Source: Neocallimastix lanati (nom. inval.)
Lineage: Eukaryota; Neocallimastigomycota; Neocallimastigomycetes; Neocallimastigales; Neocallimastigaceae
Reading direction: 5' to 3'
DNA length: 32,435 nt
Assembly: GCA_016946835.1 (NCBI GenBank)
Contig: JACVTC010000398.1
Coordinates: forward strand, 1 to 32,435
Shown here: piece by piece, positions 1 to 16,296 of the stretch
Position numbering within the stretch: the first letter of the stretch is position 1
Layout: every line of letters begins with the position of its first letter
Made by a program: the position numbers and the translations under genes
Notes under the pieces: generated by a model
What the model was told of the DNA's origin: nothing
Databases searched by the model: none
Seen by the model: the letters and a program-made list of their open reading frames with translations, nothing else

Positions 1-670
1 TTATTTTATAATTATATATTATTATATTAAAATATAATAATATTTTTATATTTAACTTTAATAGGATTTTTATTATATTATACAATATATTATTATGTAT
101 TATTTTATATTTATTTTTTATATTACATATAATATACATTTATTATTTATATATAGATATTGTATTCTTATATATATAATTTATATTATATGTTTAAAAT
201 ATATTTCATACTATTAAATTTTATAATTTTAAAATGTAATTTCTTAATAATAACCAATTTCTAATAAATTAATTTAAAAAGGGGGTTTTTTAGTTTTTAG
301 GAAAAGGAATAATAAATTAAATAAAGATATAACTATATTATTATAATTAAAATATAGCACATAAAAGTCCCGCATATCAAAATAAAATACACGTGACGTC
401 AAATGTATCATTGAAATTAATTATTAATATAAACCTTATTTATTAATATTCTCAGAATTATTAGGCCTAAGATAACCCTTTAAATATTAAACAAGAATTT
501 ATATTAATTATTAATTATTTAAATATATATTATTTATAATTAAATAAATAATATTTTTAATTATTGAAAATGTAAATAACTGAAATTGAGATTTCAATTC
601 AGTTATAATTTCAACAATATTAATGATTAATAATTTAATTATAATTTTTTAATTAAATTATTACAACAAA
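1..670. other. AT-rich DNA left of element A, no gene seen
   Basis: No open frame of useful length and no recognisable domain on either strand. The only higher-complexity patch is roughly 280-480. It contains an E-box hexamer CACGTG at 390-395 overlapping a perfect CRE-type palindrome TGACGTCA at 394-401, which may be chance. The right end (655-670) forms half of an inverted repeat that is completed beyond element B at 18793-18802. Confidence 0.6.
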
Positions 671-1750
671 TGGTACAGAACTGAAGAATTTTTATCATAA
701 AATAATATATTCTAATAATTAAAGAAAATTTTAAATTCTACTCTATTATTTTAATCTATTATTCTAATTTAAAAATCTAAATACTAAACAATTTAAACTA
801 AAATAAATTATTCAAAATTAATATAACCTAATATAAATAATTTAACTAATAACTATAATTATTAAAACTATTAACCAAACACTAAAAACCTTTAAACACT
901 TAATACAAAACTTAAATTATTTTTAATTCTAACTTTATTTAAAATAAACTATTTTATTTTTATTATTTAATCTATTCTAACTTTATTATTTAAACTATAC
1001 TAATTTATTATTTAAACTATTTAAATTTAATTATTTAAACTAATTTTATTTTAATTTAACTATCTAAATTTATCATTTAAACTCGAAAATATCAAAAGAA
1101 TAATATAATAATAAAGTTGTAAGAAAAAGAGAGAGAACTAAAGTATTGTACTACTTTGTTCTTTTTATACATTTAGAATAGTTATTTGATTGGATTAGAA
1201 TAAAAATTTAATAATAAAAATTTAATAATAAAAATTTAATAATAAAAATTTAATAATAAAAATTTAATAATAAAAATTTAATAATAAAAATTTAATAATA
1301 AAAATTTAATAATAAAATTTAATAATAAAAATTTAATAATAAAAATTTAATAATAAAAATTTAATAATAAAAATTTAATAATAAAAATTTAATAATAAAA
1401 ATTTAATAATAAAAATTTAATAATAAAAATTTAATAATAAAAATTTAATAATAAAAATTTAATAATAAAAATTTAATAATAAAAATTTAATAATAAAAAT
1501 TTAATAATAAAAATTTAATAATAAAAATTTAATAATAAAATTTAATAATAAAATATAATAAACTATTAAAATATTATTAAGTATTACAATATTAAATAAA
1601 AATAATAATTAATACATTTTCTAATTTATTATAACTAAATTTATAATTATTTTAATATTTTAATATTAATTATTTAATTCCACTAATATTAATAATTTTT
1701 AATCTTTAATAATTATATATAATTTTAATTATTTTATTTGTTCCGTAACA
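671..1750 (-). repeat. 3' LTR of element A (1080 bp)
   Basis: Direct repeat of 7744-8766. Starts TGGTACAGAACTG and ends TTCCGTAACA on the plus strand. It is 57 bp longer than its partner, close to four units of the internal 14-bp satellite. A TATAAAAAG box lies on the minus strand at 1161-1169, followed in sense by a pyrimidine-rich stretch. Confidence 0.92.
1202..1555. repeat. 14-bp tandem satellite inside LTR of element A
   Basis: About 25 head-to-tail copies of AAAAATTTAATAAT, a few one base shorter. The same array occurs in the other LTR (8275-8565) with about four units fewer. It lies in the U3 part of the LTR, upstream of the TATA-like box in transcript sense. Confidence 0.9.
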
Positions 1751-1753
1751 TAA

Positions 1754-1765
1754 TGCCACCCCTAA
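1754..1765 (-). other. Polypurine tract of element A
   Basis: On the minus strand a G-rich stretch (core AGGGGTGG) lies within 15 bases of the start of the 3' LTR (TGTTACGG) and just after the pol stop. This is the expected place for the plus-strand primer. Family knowledge plus position; the exact cut is not known. Confidence 0.6.
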
Positions 1766-1769
1766 GCTC

Positions 1770-1790
1770 AGACTTCGTCCCCTGAAGTCT
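1770..1790 (-). promoter_or_regulatory. Conserved 3' hairpin of element A
   Basis: Perfect 7-bp inverted repeat (arms AGACTTC and GAAGTCT) with a 7-base loop GTCCCCT. The same hairpin occurs near the 3' LTR in element B (9526-9546) and element C (20212-20232). Here it is within the last codons of pol, while in B and C it is essentially non-coding, so selection is on nucleic acid, not protein. Role unknown; plus-strand priming, RNA packaging or 3' processing are possible. Confidence 0.75.
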
Positions 1791-4700
1791 CGATTTCGCA
1801 TAATTGATATGGAACAATATTTTTTAAGTGAACATTTCTATCGGCAATTTCGTTTGATACTGGATCACAAAGTGTTACTGTGTTGAATTGTTTCTTAACG
1901 ATTTTCATAGGGCCTAAAAAGAAAGGATCAAGTTTTCTTCTATTTATACACTTAATCATTACTAAATCTCCGGATTTATATTCAGCTTTAAGTCTTTTCA
2001 TCTGTTTTCTTCTGTCTTCCCATATTTTATTGGCAGTTTGAATATTATTGATTGCTTCCTTTATCCATTTATAATGGGTTGTAAATCTTCTTATTAAAAA
2101 TTCTTCATTACTTTCGAAATCTTCTTTTTTGTCTAAGTTCAATACTAATTCGAATGGCTGGAGATCACGTCTACCATATAATAATTCGAAACTAGAAAAT
2201 TTCGTTGTTTCATTTTTACTTGTACGCAACGCCCATAAAGCACTTGGTAATATTTCATCCCACTGAGAAGTATTTTTATTACAAAGAAGTCTTAAATATT
2301 TCCCAATTTCTTTGTTACGGTTTTCGACTTCTCCATTTGATTCTGGATGATAGGTTGCTATAAAATGAACATAAACACCATATAAGTCGAGGAATGCTTT
2401 TGTTTTATCGGAATTAAACTGGGGTCCATTGTCTGTTACAATTATTTCAGGAATACCGTGACGAGAAAAAACTTTGGATAAAAATCTTATAACATCATCA
2501 GATTCTATGTATTTAGTTGGCTCTGCTTCTACCCATTTTGTTAAGTAATCTACTAAAACAATTATATATTTATTTCCATTTTTTGTTGTGGGTAATGGGC
2601 CTATAATATCTAGACCAACTCTTGTGAATGGTAAACCTGGTTTTGTTGCTATATCTTCAGTTTGATAATTAAATGACTGAGGTCTAAAAAGCTGACATCT
2701 TTTGCAAGTTCTAACTATGTATTTCACATCCAATATCATATTGGTCCAATAATAATCTCTTTAAGTCGATTATAAGTTTTAAATACTCCTTCGTGACCAA
2801 TTTTATGAGCAATAAGTATAAGTTTAATTCTTTCTTTTTCATTATAAATAACTTTTCTTAATTTTCCATCATCCTTAAAAAATTTTTCACCATTAATGAT
2901 TACAAATTTATCTTTAAAGCTTGATAAAAGATTATTTTCGTTCATTTCAGAAGTTATTGTTGCAACTAATTCATCATTTTTCGTTTTTAACCTTGATAAT
3001 GCATCAGCGATAACATTTTTCTTTCCTGGTTCGTATAAAACTTTAACATTAAGCATTGATAAAAGTAAGACCCATCTTGTTTGTCTTGAATTGTTTGTTT
3101 CTTTATTTTTAAATAATCCTACTAAAGGTTTGTGATCCGTGTAAAGAAGCGTCGTATATTTGTTTCCAGAAATATATGATTTAAATTTTTTAACGCAGTA
3201 AGTCGCGGCTGTTCCTTCCAGATCCGTAATTGCATAATTTCTTTCCGCCGGTTTTAAAGAGCGACTTACGAAGTGAATTGGTTTTTCATTGTTATTTTCA
3301 TCCTTTTGAAGTAATACGCCACCTATTCCGTCATAGGAAGCATCAGTTCTAATAATAAATTGTTTTTCGAAATCGGGCATAGTAAGTATTGGAGTTGAAA
3401 CTAGTTTATTTTTTAATTCATTGAAACTTTCTTCTTGTTCATTTTCCCAAATAAATTTAACTCCCTTTTTTAAAAGTTTGAATAATGGTTTTGCAATATT
3501 CGCAAAGTTGAATATAAATTTACGATAGTATCCAACTGCACCGAGAAATGATTGTAATTGTGTGATATTTTTGGGAGGTATCCATTCTAAAATAACTTTT
3601 ATTTTATCTTGAATTGGAGAAATACCATTAATCGACAATGTATGTCCTAATAGTTCTACTTTTTCTTTAAAGATATTACATTTTTCTAAGTTAATCTTTA
3701 ATCCATTTTCTTTTATAATTTCAAATACTTTTTTAAGATCTTCAACATGTTGTTCTAAGGAAGGAGAGAATATTACTAAGTCATCAATATAAACAAACAT
3801 ACGTACACCAATAAGAGGGAAAAATATTCTGTTCATTTCTCTTTGGAAGGTACCTGGAGCATTACACAATCCAAAAGGCATAACTAAAAATTGATAATTA
3901 CCGTACATTGTCGTGAAACTTGTTTTTGGAATATCTTCTTTATTCATGGGTATTTGGTGGAATCCAGAAAATAGGTCAATTGTTGTGAATATTTTTACTT
4001 GTTTACCAATAGAAAATAAAATTTCATCGATAAGAGGTAGCGCATAAGCGTCCTTGATTGTAACGTTATTCAATTTTCGGAAGTCAATACATAATCTCCA
4101 TTTTTTATTTTTCTTGAGAACTAGGATAACCGGAGAAGACCAAGGAGAGTTCGAGGGTTCGATTAATTTGTTTTTAATAAGTTTTTCTAACTCCTTTTTA
4201 AGTGCTATAGCCTGAACTTTTGAAAGTCTATAACATTTTTGTTTTATTGGTTTAGTATTCATTTCAAGTTGAATGTTATGTGGAAGTAACTTGGTTGGTT
4301 TTAACTCATCAATTTTAGTAGCAAGAATAGAATAGAATTCATTAAAGATTTCTTTTATTTTATTTTTAAACTTATTCGGTACTCCATTAATTATTACTTC
4401 TATCATTCTATCCTTTTCGTTAATTTCTTCATTAAATTGTTTTTTTATTTTTTTATTTCCTGTTTCAAGATTTGAATTTTTTGTATTTATTGGTTCTTTT
4501 AGTATCGTATTATTTTTCTTACTATTATCTTCCTTTATAAAGCAATATAAATAATAATTATTATTAATATCAGAGTTTGTTTCATCATATATTATTATAG
4601 ATTCAGCATCATCATCATTATTATTAATAATATTTCCATTATTGCCTTTACCAAGTTTTATAATATATTCCCAAGAATCATCTTCTTTCATTAAACATAG

Positions 4701-5639
4701 ATTATTGTTAAGAGGATTGATGAATAAATTGTTTTCTTTAAGTGTTCTGTAGCCAATTAATATATCAAACAAATTTTGATCATTATCAATGACTCTGAAA
4801 ATATCATGTATAACTAATTTTCCAATTTTAATATTTAGTAAATAAATTTCAGTGTAAACGTTTTCTTTTGATAATACTTGTACAATGTTGTTCTTAACAA
4901 ATCCTATAGGTTTAATTTTATTCAATTTATTTAGGAAGTTTTTTGTGATAATGTTGATACTGGCACATGTATCTAAAAATGCTAAACCTTTAATATCATT
5001 AATAAAACATTCAACAGTTGCTACATCTTCTCTATGCATGGCAGACAGTACGATTTCTTCAGGTGATTCATTAAGAGTTTCAGGACTTTTGAGTTTTAAT
5101 GCCTTAATAAAATCTGCACGAAGTTTTGGACTAACATCTAATAATTGTGGAACTGTAATATTAGCAAATTTTGAGCTTATATCCTTACAAATGTCATACT
5201 TTGGTTGTCCTTCCATAATTGTGATTTGCTTATTAAAATTAGAGTTTTTAACTTTCTTTTCAGCTAACTCGATACTTGGAAGTTTAGCTTTTTCTTTGTG
5301 TTTATTCGTTTCTTTATTATTAATGTTTACAATTTCATTTTCTCTTTGTTTTCTTGCGTTCTTTTTTGCTTTATTAATTGATGGTTGACTTATTACAGAA
5401 ACATCAATTTGGTTAAGTTTTTCTATTTCATTTGGATATATTTTGTCGATTGAAACTGCATCATCTTCGATTTCGATATTCTCATTGTTAGTTTTTGTAT
5501 TAGAATCAATTTGATTATTTTGATTAATTGTATTATTTTCTTTATTTTTCCTTTTGTTTTTTCCATATGGTTTTTCAATTAATAAATTTGTTTTTTTTCT
5601 AATAGCAGTAGCTACAATTTCTTCTTTGGTTTGATTAAT

Positions 5640-5672
5640 GGGAGTTTCCCTTCTCCCTTTTAGAAGTTTAAA
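5640..5672 (-). promoter_or_regulatory. -1 ribosomal frameshift site of element A
   Basis: On the minus strand a T TTA AAC heptamer in gag phase (5666-5672) is followed by an 8-base spacer holding the gag stop, then a hairpin at 5640-5657 (arms GGGAG and CTCCC, loop AAGGGAAA). The shift moves ribosomes to the pol phase, which is open. Spacing and loop length are identical in B and C, with compensating stem changes. Confidence 0.88.
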
Positions 5673-6715
5673 TGATCGTTAGAAGAGCCTTGATTTTGAT
5701 TTTCGAATTCAGCAAGTTGTTTGAAAGAATATGGACAATGTTTATAGTAATGGCCTTGTTGTCCACAACGATAGCATGTAATCGGTGATTTTTTGGTGAT
5801 AATTTTCTTTCTATTCTGGTTAGTTTCATTATTCGTAAATTCATTATTAAGTCTTGTATCATCGAGATTTTGCTTAATATTCACTAGATTATTATTTTGC
5901 TCGTATTCTTCTTGATTATAAGTTCTTTTATTATTGGCAATCTTTGGATTACTAAAACCATGCTGGAATTCATTAAATTCATTATAATTTTGATAATTTG
6001 GTTGATTCCTTTTATTGTATGAGTTGTATAATTGCTTTCTACTATAATTTTGATTGTGATTTTGGTTATAACTTTGATTATAATTCTTATTATAAATCGA
6101 AGAATTAAATTGCTTGAAAGGATGAACATTATTTCTGTAATAAAATGGTTGGGAATTAAAAACTGTTGTCATTGCTGCTTCATTAGCGGCATCTCCAATT
6201 TCTTCGGCTCTTTCTGCCAATTCAGCTTCTTCGAATGCATCTTCTAAGTCGAAACATCGTTGGGTTATGACTTGAGATCTAGCATAAGGTCGATAGATTA
6301 TTGAATCTGCGTAGTCTTCAACAGTAATAAATGTTTGGTAAATTTTCGGTAGATTATTATAAATTTTCTTGTATCTCCAATTAAAGTTCTTTATACTTTC
6401 TCCTCTTCTAATTTTCATTCTTTGTAACCTTTTACATTTCTCTTGGGGTGTTATCTCAAGTTCATTTTCTATTGCTTTTTTGATTTCTTCAATAGAAGGG
6501 TAGATATCATTTTCTTCTTCGTTCTTGGTATGTAATTCTTGTAAAGTCCCTTTTAACTTTCCATCGACACATTCGATAGCCCATGTGAGTATATTTTTTG
6601 GATTATTTATATCTGCTAGAGACATAATTCTTGTAAATTCTTCGCACCAAGAATCTATATCTCTTGCGTTTTCGTTGAGTCTTGGTAGAATTCTTTGTAG
6701 TTCTAATATTTTCAT
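5660..6715 (-). CDS. gag: Gag of element A (351 aa)
   Basis: Capsid-nucleocapsid polyprotein that would form virus-like particles in the cytoplasm and bind the element RNA. The N-terminal ~190 residues align with Gag of element C (shared runs such as YARSQVITQR and FEEAELAERAEE), followed by a low-complexity Asn/Tyr/Gln-rich region (about 200-300). A single CCHC zinc knuckle (C-X2-C-X4-H-X4-C, CYRCGQQGHYYKHC) sits at about residues 314-327. The frame is intact. Its stop falls in the spacer between the slippery heptamer and the frameshift hairpin, so Gag is made by normal termination and Gag-Pol by -1 shift. Start is the first ATG after the leader and matches the start in C. Confidence 0.88.
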   Translation of the reverse strand: MKILELQRILPRLNENARDIDSWCEEFTRIMSLADINNPKNILTWAIECVDGKLKGTLQELHTKNEEENDIYPSIEEIKKAIENELEITPQEKCKRLQRMKIRRGESIKNFNWRYKKIYNNLPKIYQTFITVEDYADSIIYRPYARSQVITQRCFDLEDAFEEAELAERAEEIGDAANEAAMTTVFNSQPFYYRNNVHPFKQFNSSIYNKNYNQSYNQNHNQNYSRKQLYNSYNKRNQPNYQNYNEFNEFQHGFSNPKIANNKRTYNQEEYEQNNNLVNIKQNLDDTRLNNEFTNNETNQNRKKIITKKSPITCYRCGQQGHYYKHCPYSFKQLAEFENQNQGSSNDHLNF

Positions 6716-6733
6716 TTTGGAATTTTATTTGAA

Positions 6734-6956
6734 ATTATTAATTGATGTATGAATGGATGGGTTTTCTTTTTGATTATAAATTTTATTATCACTTCCTAAT
6801 TTATTTCTTAATTTGATGGATGGATTAATGAAATTTTATTTTATTTCTAATTTTGTTATCGCTTGTTATATTATTTCTTAATTGATGGATTGATGAATGA
6901 AATTTTAATTTAATTATTAATTTTATTGTCACTTTTTTATTTAAGTTGATGGATGG
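6734..6956. repeat. Imperfect ~65-75 bp direct repeats in leader of element A
   Basis: Three degenerate copies, each with a GATGGAT(T/G)GAT-type core followed by AATGAAATTTTA and an ATTTTRTTATC-type block. Copies have drifted, so the unit borders are approximate. Confidence 0.55.
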
Positions 6957-7224
6957 ATGTGTTGAGTATAATTTTTCAATTCTCTATTTGAATTAAATAT
7001 TGAACTAATTGAATTTAAAAATAATTGTTATTGGATTGAAATATTGTTTATTGAAATTTTCCACTGAATTTTATTAATGACAACTTTATTTTATATTCAT
7101 ATAATAATTCTAAAAAAAACCTTATAACTTCGGTGAAATAAGTTCATTATTCGCCAGTGCTCGATCTTGTCCGGAAACCCTGCCAACACTCGAATAGTTA
7201 ACGAACTACGGAGATGTGTCGTGG

Positions 7225-7247
7225 GGAGTATAAATTTATATTACTCC
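7225..7247. repeat. Short inverted repeat in leader of element A
   Basis: Arms GGAGTA and TACTCC around an AT-only palindromic centre (TAAATTTA), within the GC-richer leader patch. Confidence 0.5.
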
Positions 7248-7285
7248 GGGACGGAAAACCGCACTCACAAAATCGACTAAAAACC

Positions 7286-7330
7286 TTAATTAATAACAAA
7301 TTGGAATCACCCTAATTCGTTATTAATTAA
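7286..7330. repeat. 17-bp hairpin in leader of element A
   Basis: Arms at 7286-7302 and 7314-7330 pair over 17 positions with one mismatch, which would be a G-U pair in the minus-strand RNA, around an 11-base loop. This is the longest stem in the leader and lies in its GC-richer patch. Confidence 0.8.
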
Positions 7331-7716
7331 TTTCCTTACGGTTTACACACTGTATATGAATTATTATATTTTTTGGTTTTGTTATCTTCTTTGAGTTAAA
7401 ATAATAAATTAATATTAAATTACTATTAATTATTATAATTATTATTTTTTTTTCTAACTCTAATTTTATTAAAATTTTTATATTATTTACTTATATTTTA
7501 TTTTATTTATTTTATTTTATTTTATTTTTTTTTTTTTTTAATTAAAATTTTATACTATTTCCTAATTAACTAATTAATTATTTATTTTTTATTTATTATT
7601 ATTTTTATTCTATCAATTAAAAATTTTTTTTTTTTTTTTTTTTTTTCTATTTCTAAACTTTATTAATTAATAAAATTTTTCTAAAATTATTATTTTCATA
7701 TTATTTTATTTCTTCA

Positions 7717-7735
7717 GGTCCTGCATAGCTCGCCA
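7717..7735 (-). other. tRNA primer binding site of element A
   Basis: Eight bases after the 5' LTR the minus strand has a TGG-starting stretch whose complement GGTCCTGCATAGCTCGCCA looks like a tRNA 3' end with CCA. All 19 bases recur at the same place in element C (25072-25090). The tRNA would have an ATAGCTC 3' acceptor strand and G as discriminator base; I cannot name it with certainty. Confidence 0.85.
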
Positions 7736-7743
7736 AATCTTTA

Positions 7744-8766
7744 TGGTACAGAACTGAAGAATTTTTATCATAAAATAATATATTCTAATAATTAAAGAAA
7801 ATTTTAAATTCTACTCTATTATTCTAATCTATTATTCTAATTTAAAAATCTAAATACTAAACAATTTAAACTAAAATAAATTATTCAAAATTAATATATC
7901 CTAATATAAATAATTTAACTAATAACTATAATTATTAAAACTATTAACCAAACACTAAAAACCTTTAAACACTTAATACAAAACTTAAATTATTTTTAAT
8001 TCTAACTCTATTTAAAATAAACTATTTTATTTTTATTATTTAATCTATTCTAACTTTATTATTTAAACTATACTAATTTATTATTTAAACTATTTAAATT
8101 TAATTATTTAAACTAATTTTATTTTAATTTAACTATCTAAATTTATCATTTAAACTCGAAAATATCAAAAGAATAATATAATAATAAAGTTGTAAGAAAA
8201 AGAGAGAGAACTAAAGTATTGTACTACTTTGTTCTTTTTATACATTTAGAATAATTATTTGATTGGATTAGAATAAAAATTTAATAATAAAAATTTAATA
8301 ATAAAAATTTAATAATAAAAATTTAATAATAAAATTTAATAATAAAAATTTAATAATAAAAATTTAATAATAAAAATTTAATAATAAAAATTTAATAATA
8401 AAAATTTAATAATAAAAATTTAATAATAAAAATTTAATAATAAAAATTTAATAATAAAAATTTAATAATAAAAATTTAATAATAAAAATTTAATAATAAA
8501 AATTTAATAATAAAATTTAATAATAAAAATTTAATAATAAAAATTTAATAATAAAATATAATAATAAAATATAATAAACTATTAAAATATTATTAAGTAT
8601 TACAATATTAAATAAAGATAATAATTAATACATTTTCTAATTTATTATAACTAGATTTATAATTATTTTAATATTTTAATATTAATTATTTAATTCCACT
8701 AATATTAATAATTTTTAATCTTTAATAATTATATATAATTTTAATTATTTTATTTGTTCCGTAACA
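7744..8766 (-). repeat. 5' LTR of element A (1023 bp)
   Basis: Partner of 671-1750, TG...CA ends, containing the 14-bp satellite at 8275-8565. Followed directly by CAAAT, which serves as target duplication for both A and B. Confidence 0.92.
8234..8242 (-). promoter_or_regulatory. TATA-like box in 5' LTR of element A
   Basis: TATAAAAAG on the minus strand, followed within 50 bases by a CT-rich initiator-like stretch (TTCTCTCTCTTTTTC). This is one of the few non-AT-only parts of the LTR and the likely core promoter; inference from composition and position. Confidence 0.5.
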
Positions 8767-8771
8767 CAAAT

Positions 8772-9191
8772 TGATACGATATATTTTAAAATATTCGTAT
8801 TTATAATAGTTTTGGGCGCTACACTGGGGAATTGTACTAAATTATATATTCTAATAATAATATTAATTATTTTATTTAATTATTTAAAATTTTTATTTTA
8901 GGATATTTGTTTTGTAATATTTTATTTTTATTTTATTTTATTTTATTTTATTTTATTTTATTTTATTTTTATCATATTAATTAACTATTAATAATTGTAA
9001 TTTAATTATAATATTCTACAATTAATTACTTAAACAACTAATTTTATTAAAACTAATAACTAAACTACTATCTTAACTAATTAAAACATTTTTCTTATAT
9101 TAAATCAACTATTACTAATTAACATATATCAATAATTTTTTTAACATTAAATCAACTATTACTAATTAACATATATCAATAATTTATAGCA

Positions 9192-9234
<43 letters not shown>

Positions 9235-9505
9235 ATATTTTTATATATTTTTTTATAATTATTATCTCTATATTAAATCATAATTGTTATATTTTATATA
9301 AACATTAATATAAAAGTTTATATTATAATAATTAAATTTTATACTATAATAATATTATTTTATATGATTTATAATTAATATAATTCATCATTTTTATATA
9401 ATTAATTTTAATTTTATAATAATATATATTTTACAAACTTTATATAATTAATATAATTTAATAATAATTTTAAAGTATCATTATTTTTCTTTTCATCTTG
9501 TATCA
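8772..9505 (-). repeat. 3' LTR of element B (734 bp)
   Basis: Direct repeat of 18113-18788. It differs mainly by a 47-bp tandem duplication (copies at 9099-9138 and 9146-9185), a 37-base T run (9194-9230) and the length of a TTTTA pentamer array (about 8927-8968). Confidence 0.92.
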
Positions 9506-9525
9506 GAACGCCCACGCTTTAGATC

Positions 9526-9546
9526 AGACTTCGTCCCTTGAAGTCT
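9526..9546 (-). promoter_or_regulatory. Conserved 3' hairpin and polypurine region of element B
   Basis: Arms AGACTTC and GAAGTCT, loop GTCCCTT, identical to the hairpin of C and one loop base different from A. It lies over 100 bases past the pol stop, hence non-coding. Between it and the LTR the minus strand has the purine-rich GCGTGGGCG (about 9508-9516), the likely plus-strand primer. Confidence 0.75.
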
Positions 9547-9657
9547 AAAGAATATTTGTATGAAATAATAAATTTTAAAATTTATAAGGCATTATTTTTT
9601 TTTTTTTTTTTAGGTAGTGATTTATTTTAAACTATTATTATTTTTTAAATATTAATA

Positions 9658-16286
<6,629 letters not shown>

Positions 16287-16296
<10 letters not shown>

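Larger units (their letters stand above)
1768..5672 (-). pseudogene. pol: Pol polyprotein of element A (protease, RT, RNase H, integrase), one frameshift
   Basis: Pol is entered by a -1 frameshift from gag at the TTTAAAC heptamer. The frame is open from there, and the first ATG (5216) is not the true start because a conserved motif (EKL..ID.S.I.QP.I) lies upstream of it near 5370-5423. Order: conserved pre-protease region, retropepsin with DTC triad (about 4960-4975) and ILIG, reverse transcriptase with YIDD (about 3787-3798), RNase H, integrase with HHCC finger, DDE motifs (TDNGPQF, SNGEVENRN) and a GPY/F-like tail, no chromodomain. The frame breaks near 2758, inside the integrase zinc finger, where one base is missing compared with element C: an upstream part stops at 2736 and the downstream frame runs 2739 to 1768. 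As it stands it would give protease, RT and RNase H but no integrase. Confidence 0.9.
6716..7716 (-). other. Long 5' leader of element A
   Basis: About 1 kb between primer site and gag, against about 130-200 bp in elements C and B. Three parts can be seen: imperfect direct repeats near gag, a GC-richer patch with hairpins (about 7118-7350), and T-rich low-complexity DNA (7420-7700). No protein-like frame. It may hold packaging signals, or a separate sequence inserted into the leader. Confidence 0.6.
671..8766 (-). mobile_element. Element A: Ty3/gypsy LTR retrotransposon, near-complete, pol frameshifted
   Basis: Two long terminal repeats (671-1750 and 7744-8766) bracket gag and pol, all read on the minus strand. 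Order in transcript sense: 5' LTR (7744-8766), primer binding site (7717-7735), long leader, gag, pol, polypurine tract, 3' LTR. LTR ends are TG...CA and the flanking 4-base duplication is CAAA (667-670 and 8767-8770). Outside their internal satellite the LTRs differ at only about six positions, so insertion is fairly recent, but pol carries one single-base frameshift. Gag and Pol resemble element C far more closely than element B or D, and A and C share the same primer site. Confidence 0.93.

Noticed and set aside
390-401. E-box/CRE composite as a regulatory site
   Set aside because: Single 12-base match with no gene nearby; noted only as a composition oddity.
1202-1555. CRISPR-like array
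   Set aside because: Units are contiguous 14-bp tandem copies with no spacers, inside an LTR of a eukaryotic element.
2736-5216. ATG at 5216 as the true start of pol in A
   Set aside because: A motif conserved in B and C lies in frame upstream, and the frame is open back to the slippery site.
6032-6247. Small plus-strand frame over gag of A
   Set aside because: Antisense to the low-complexity and capsid part of gag; no independent support.
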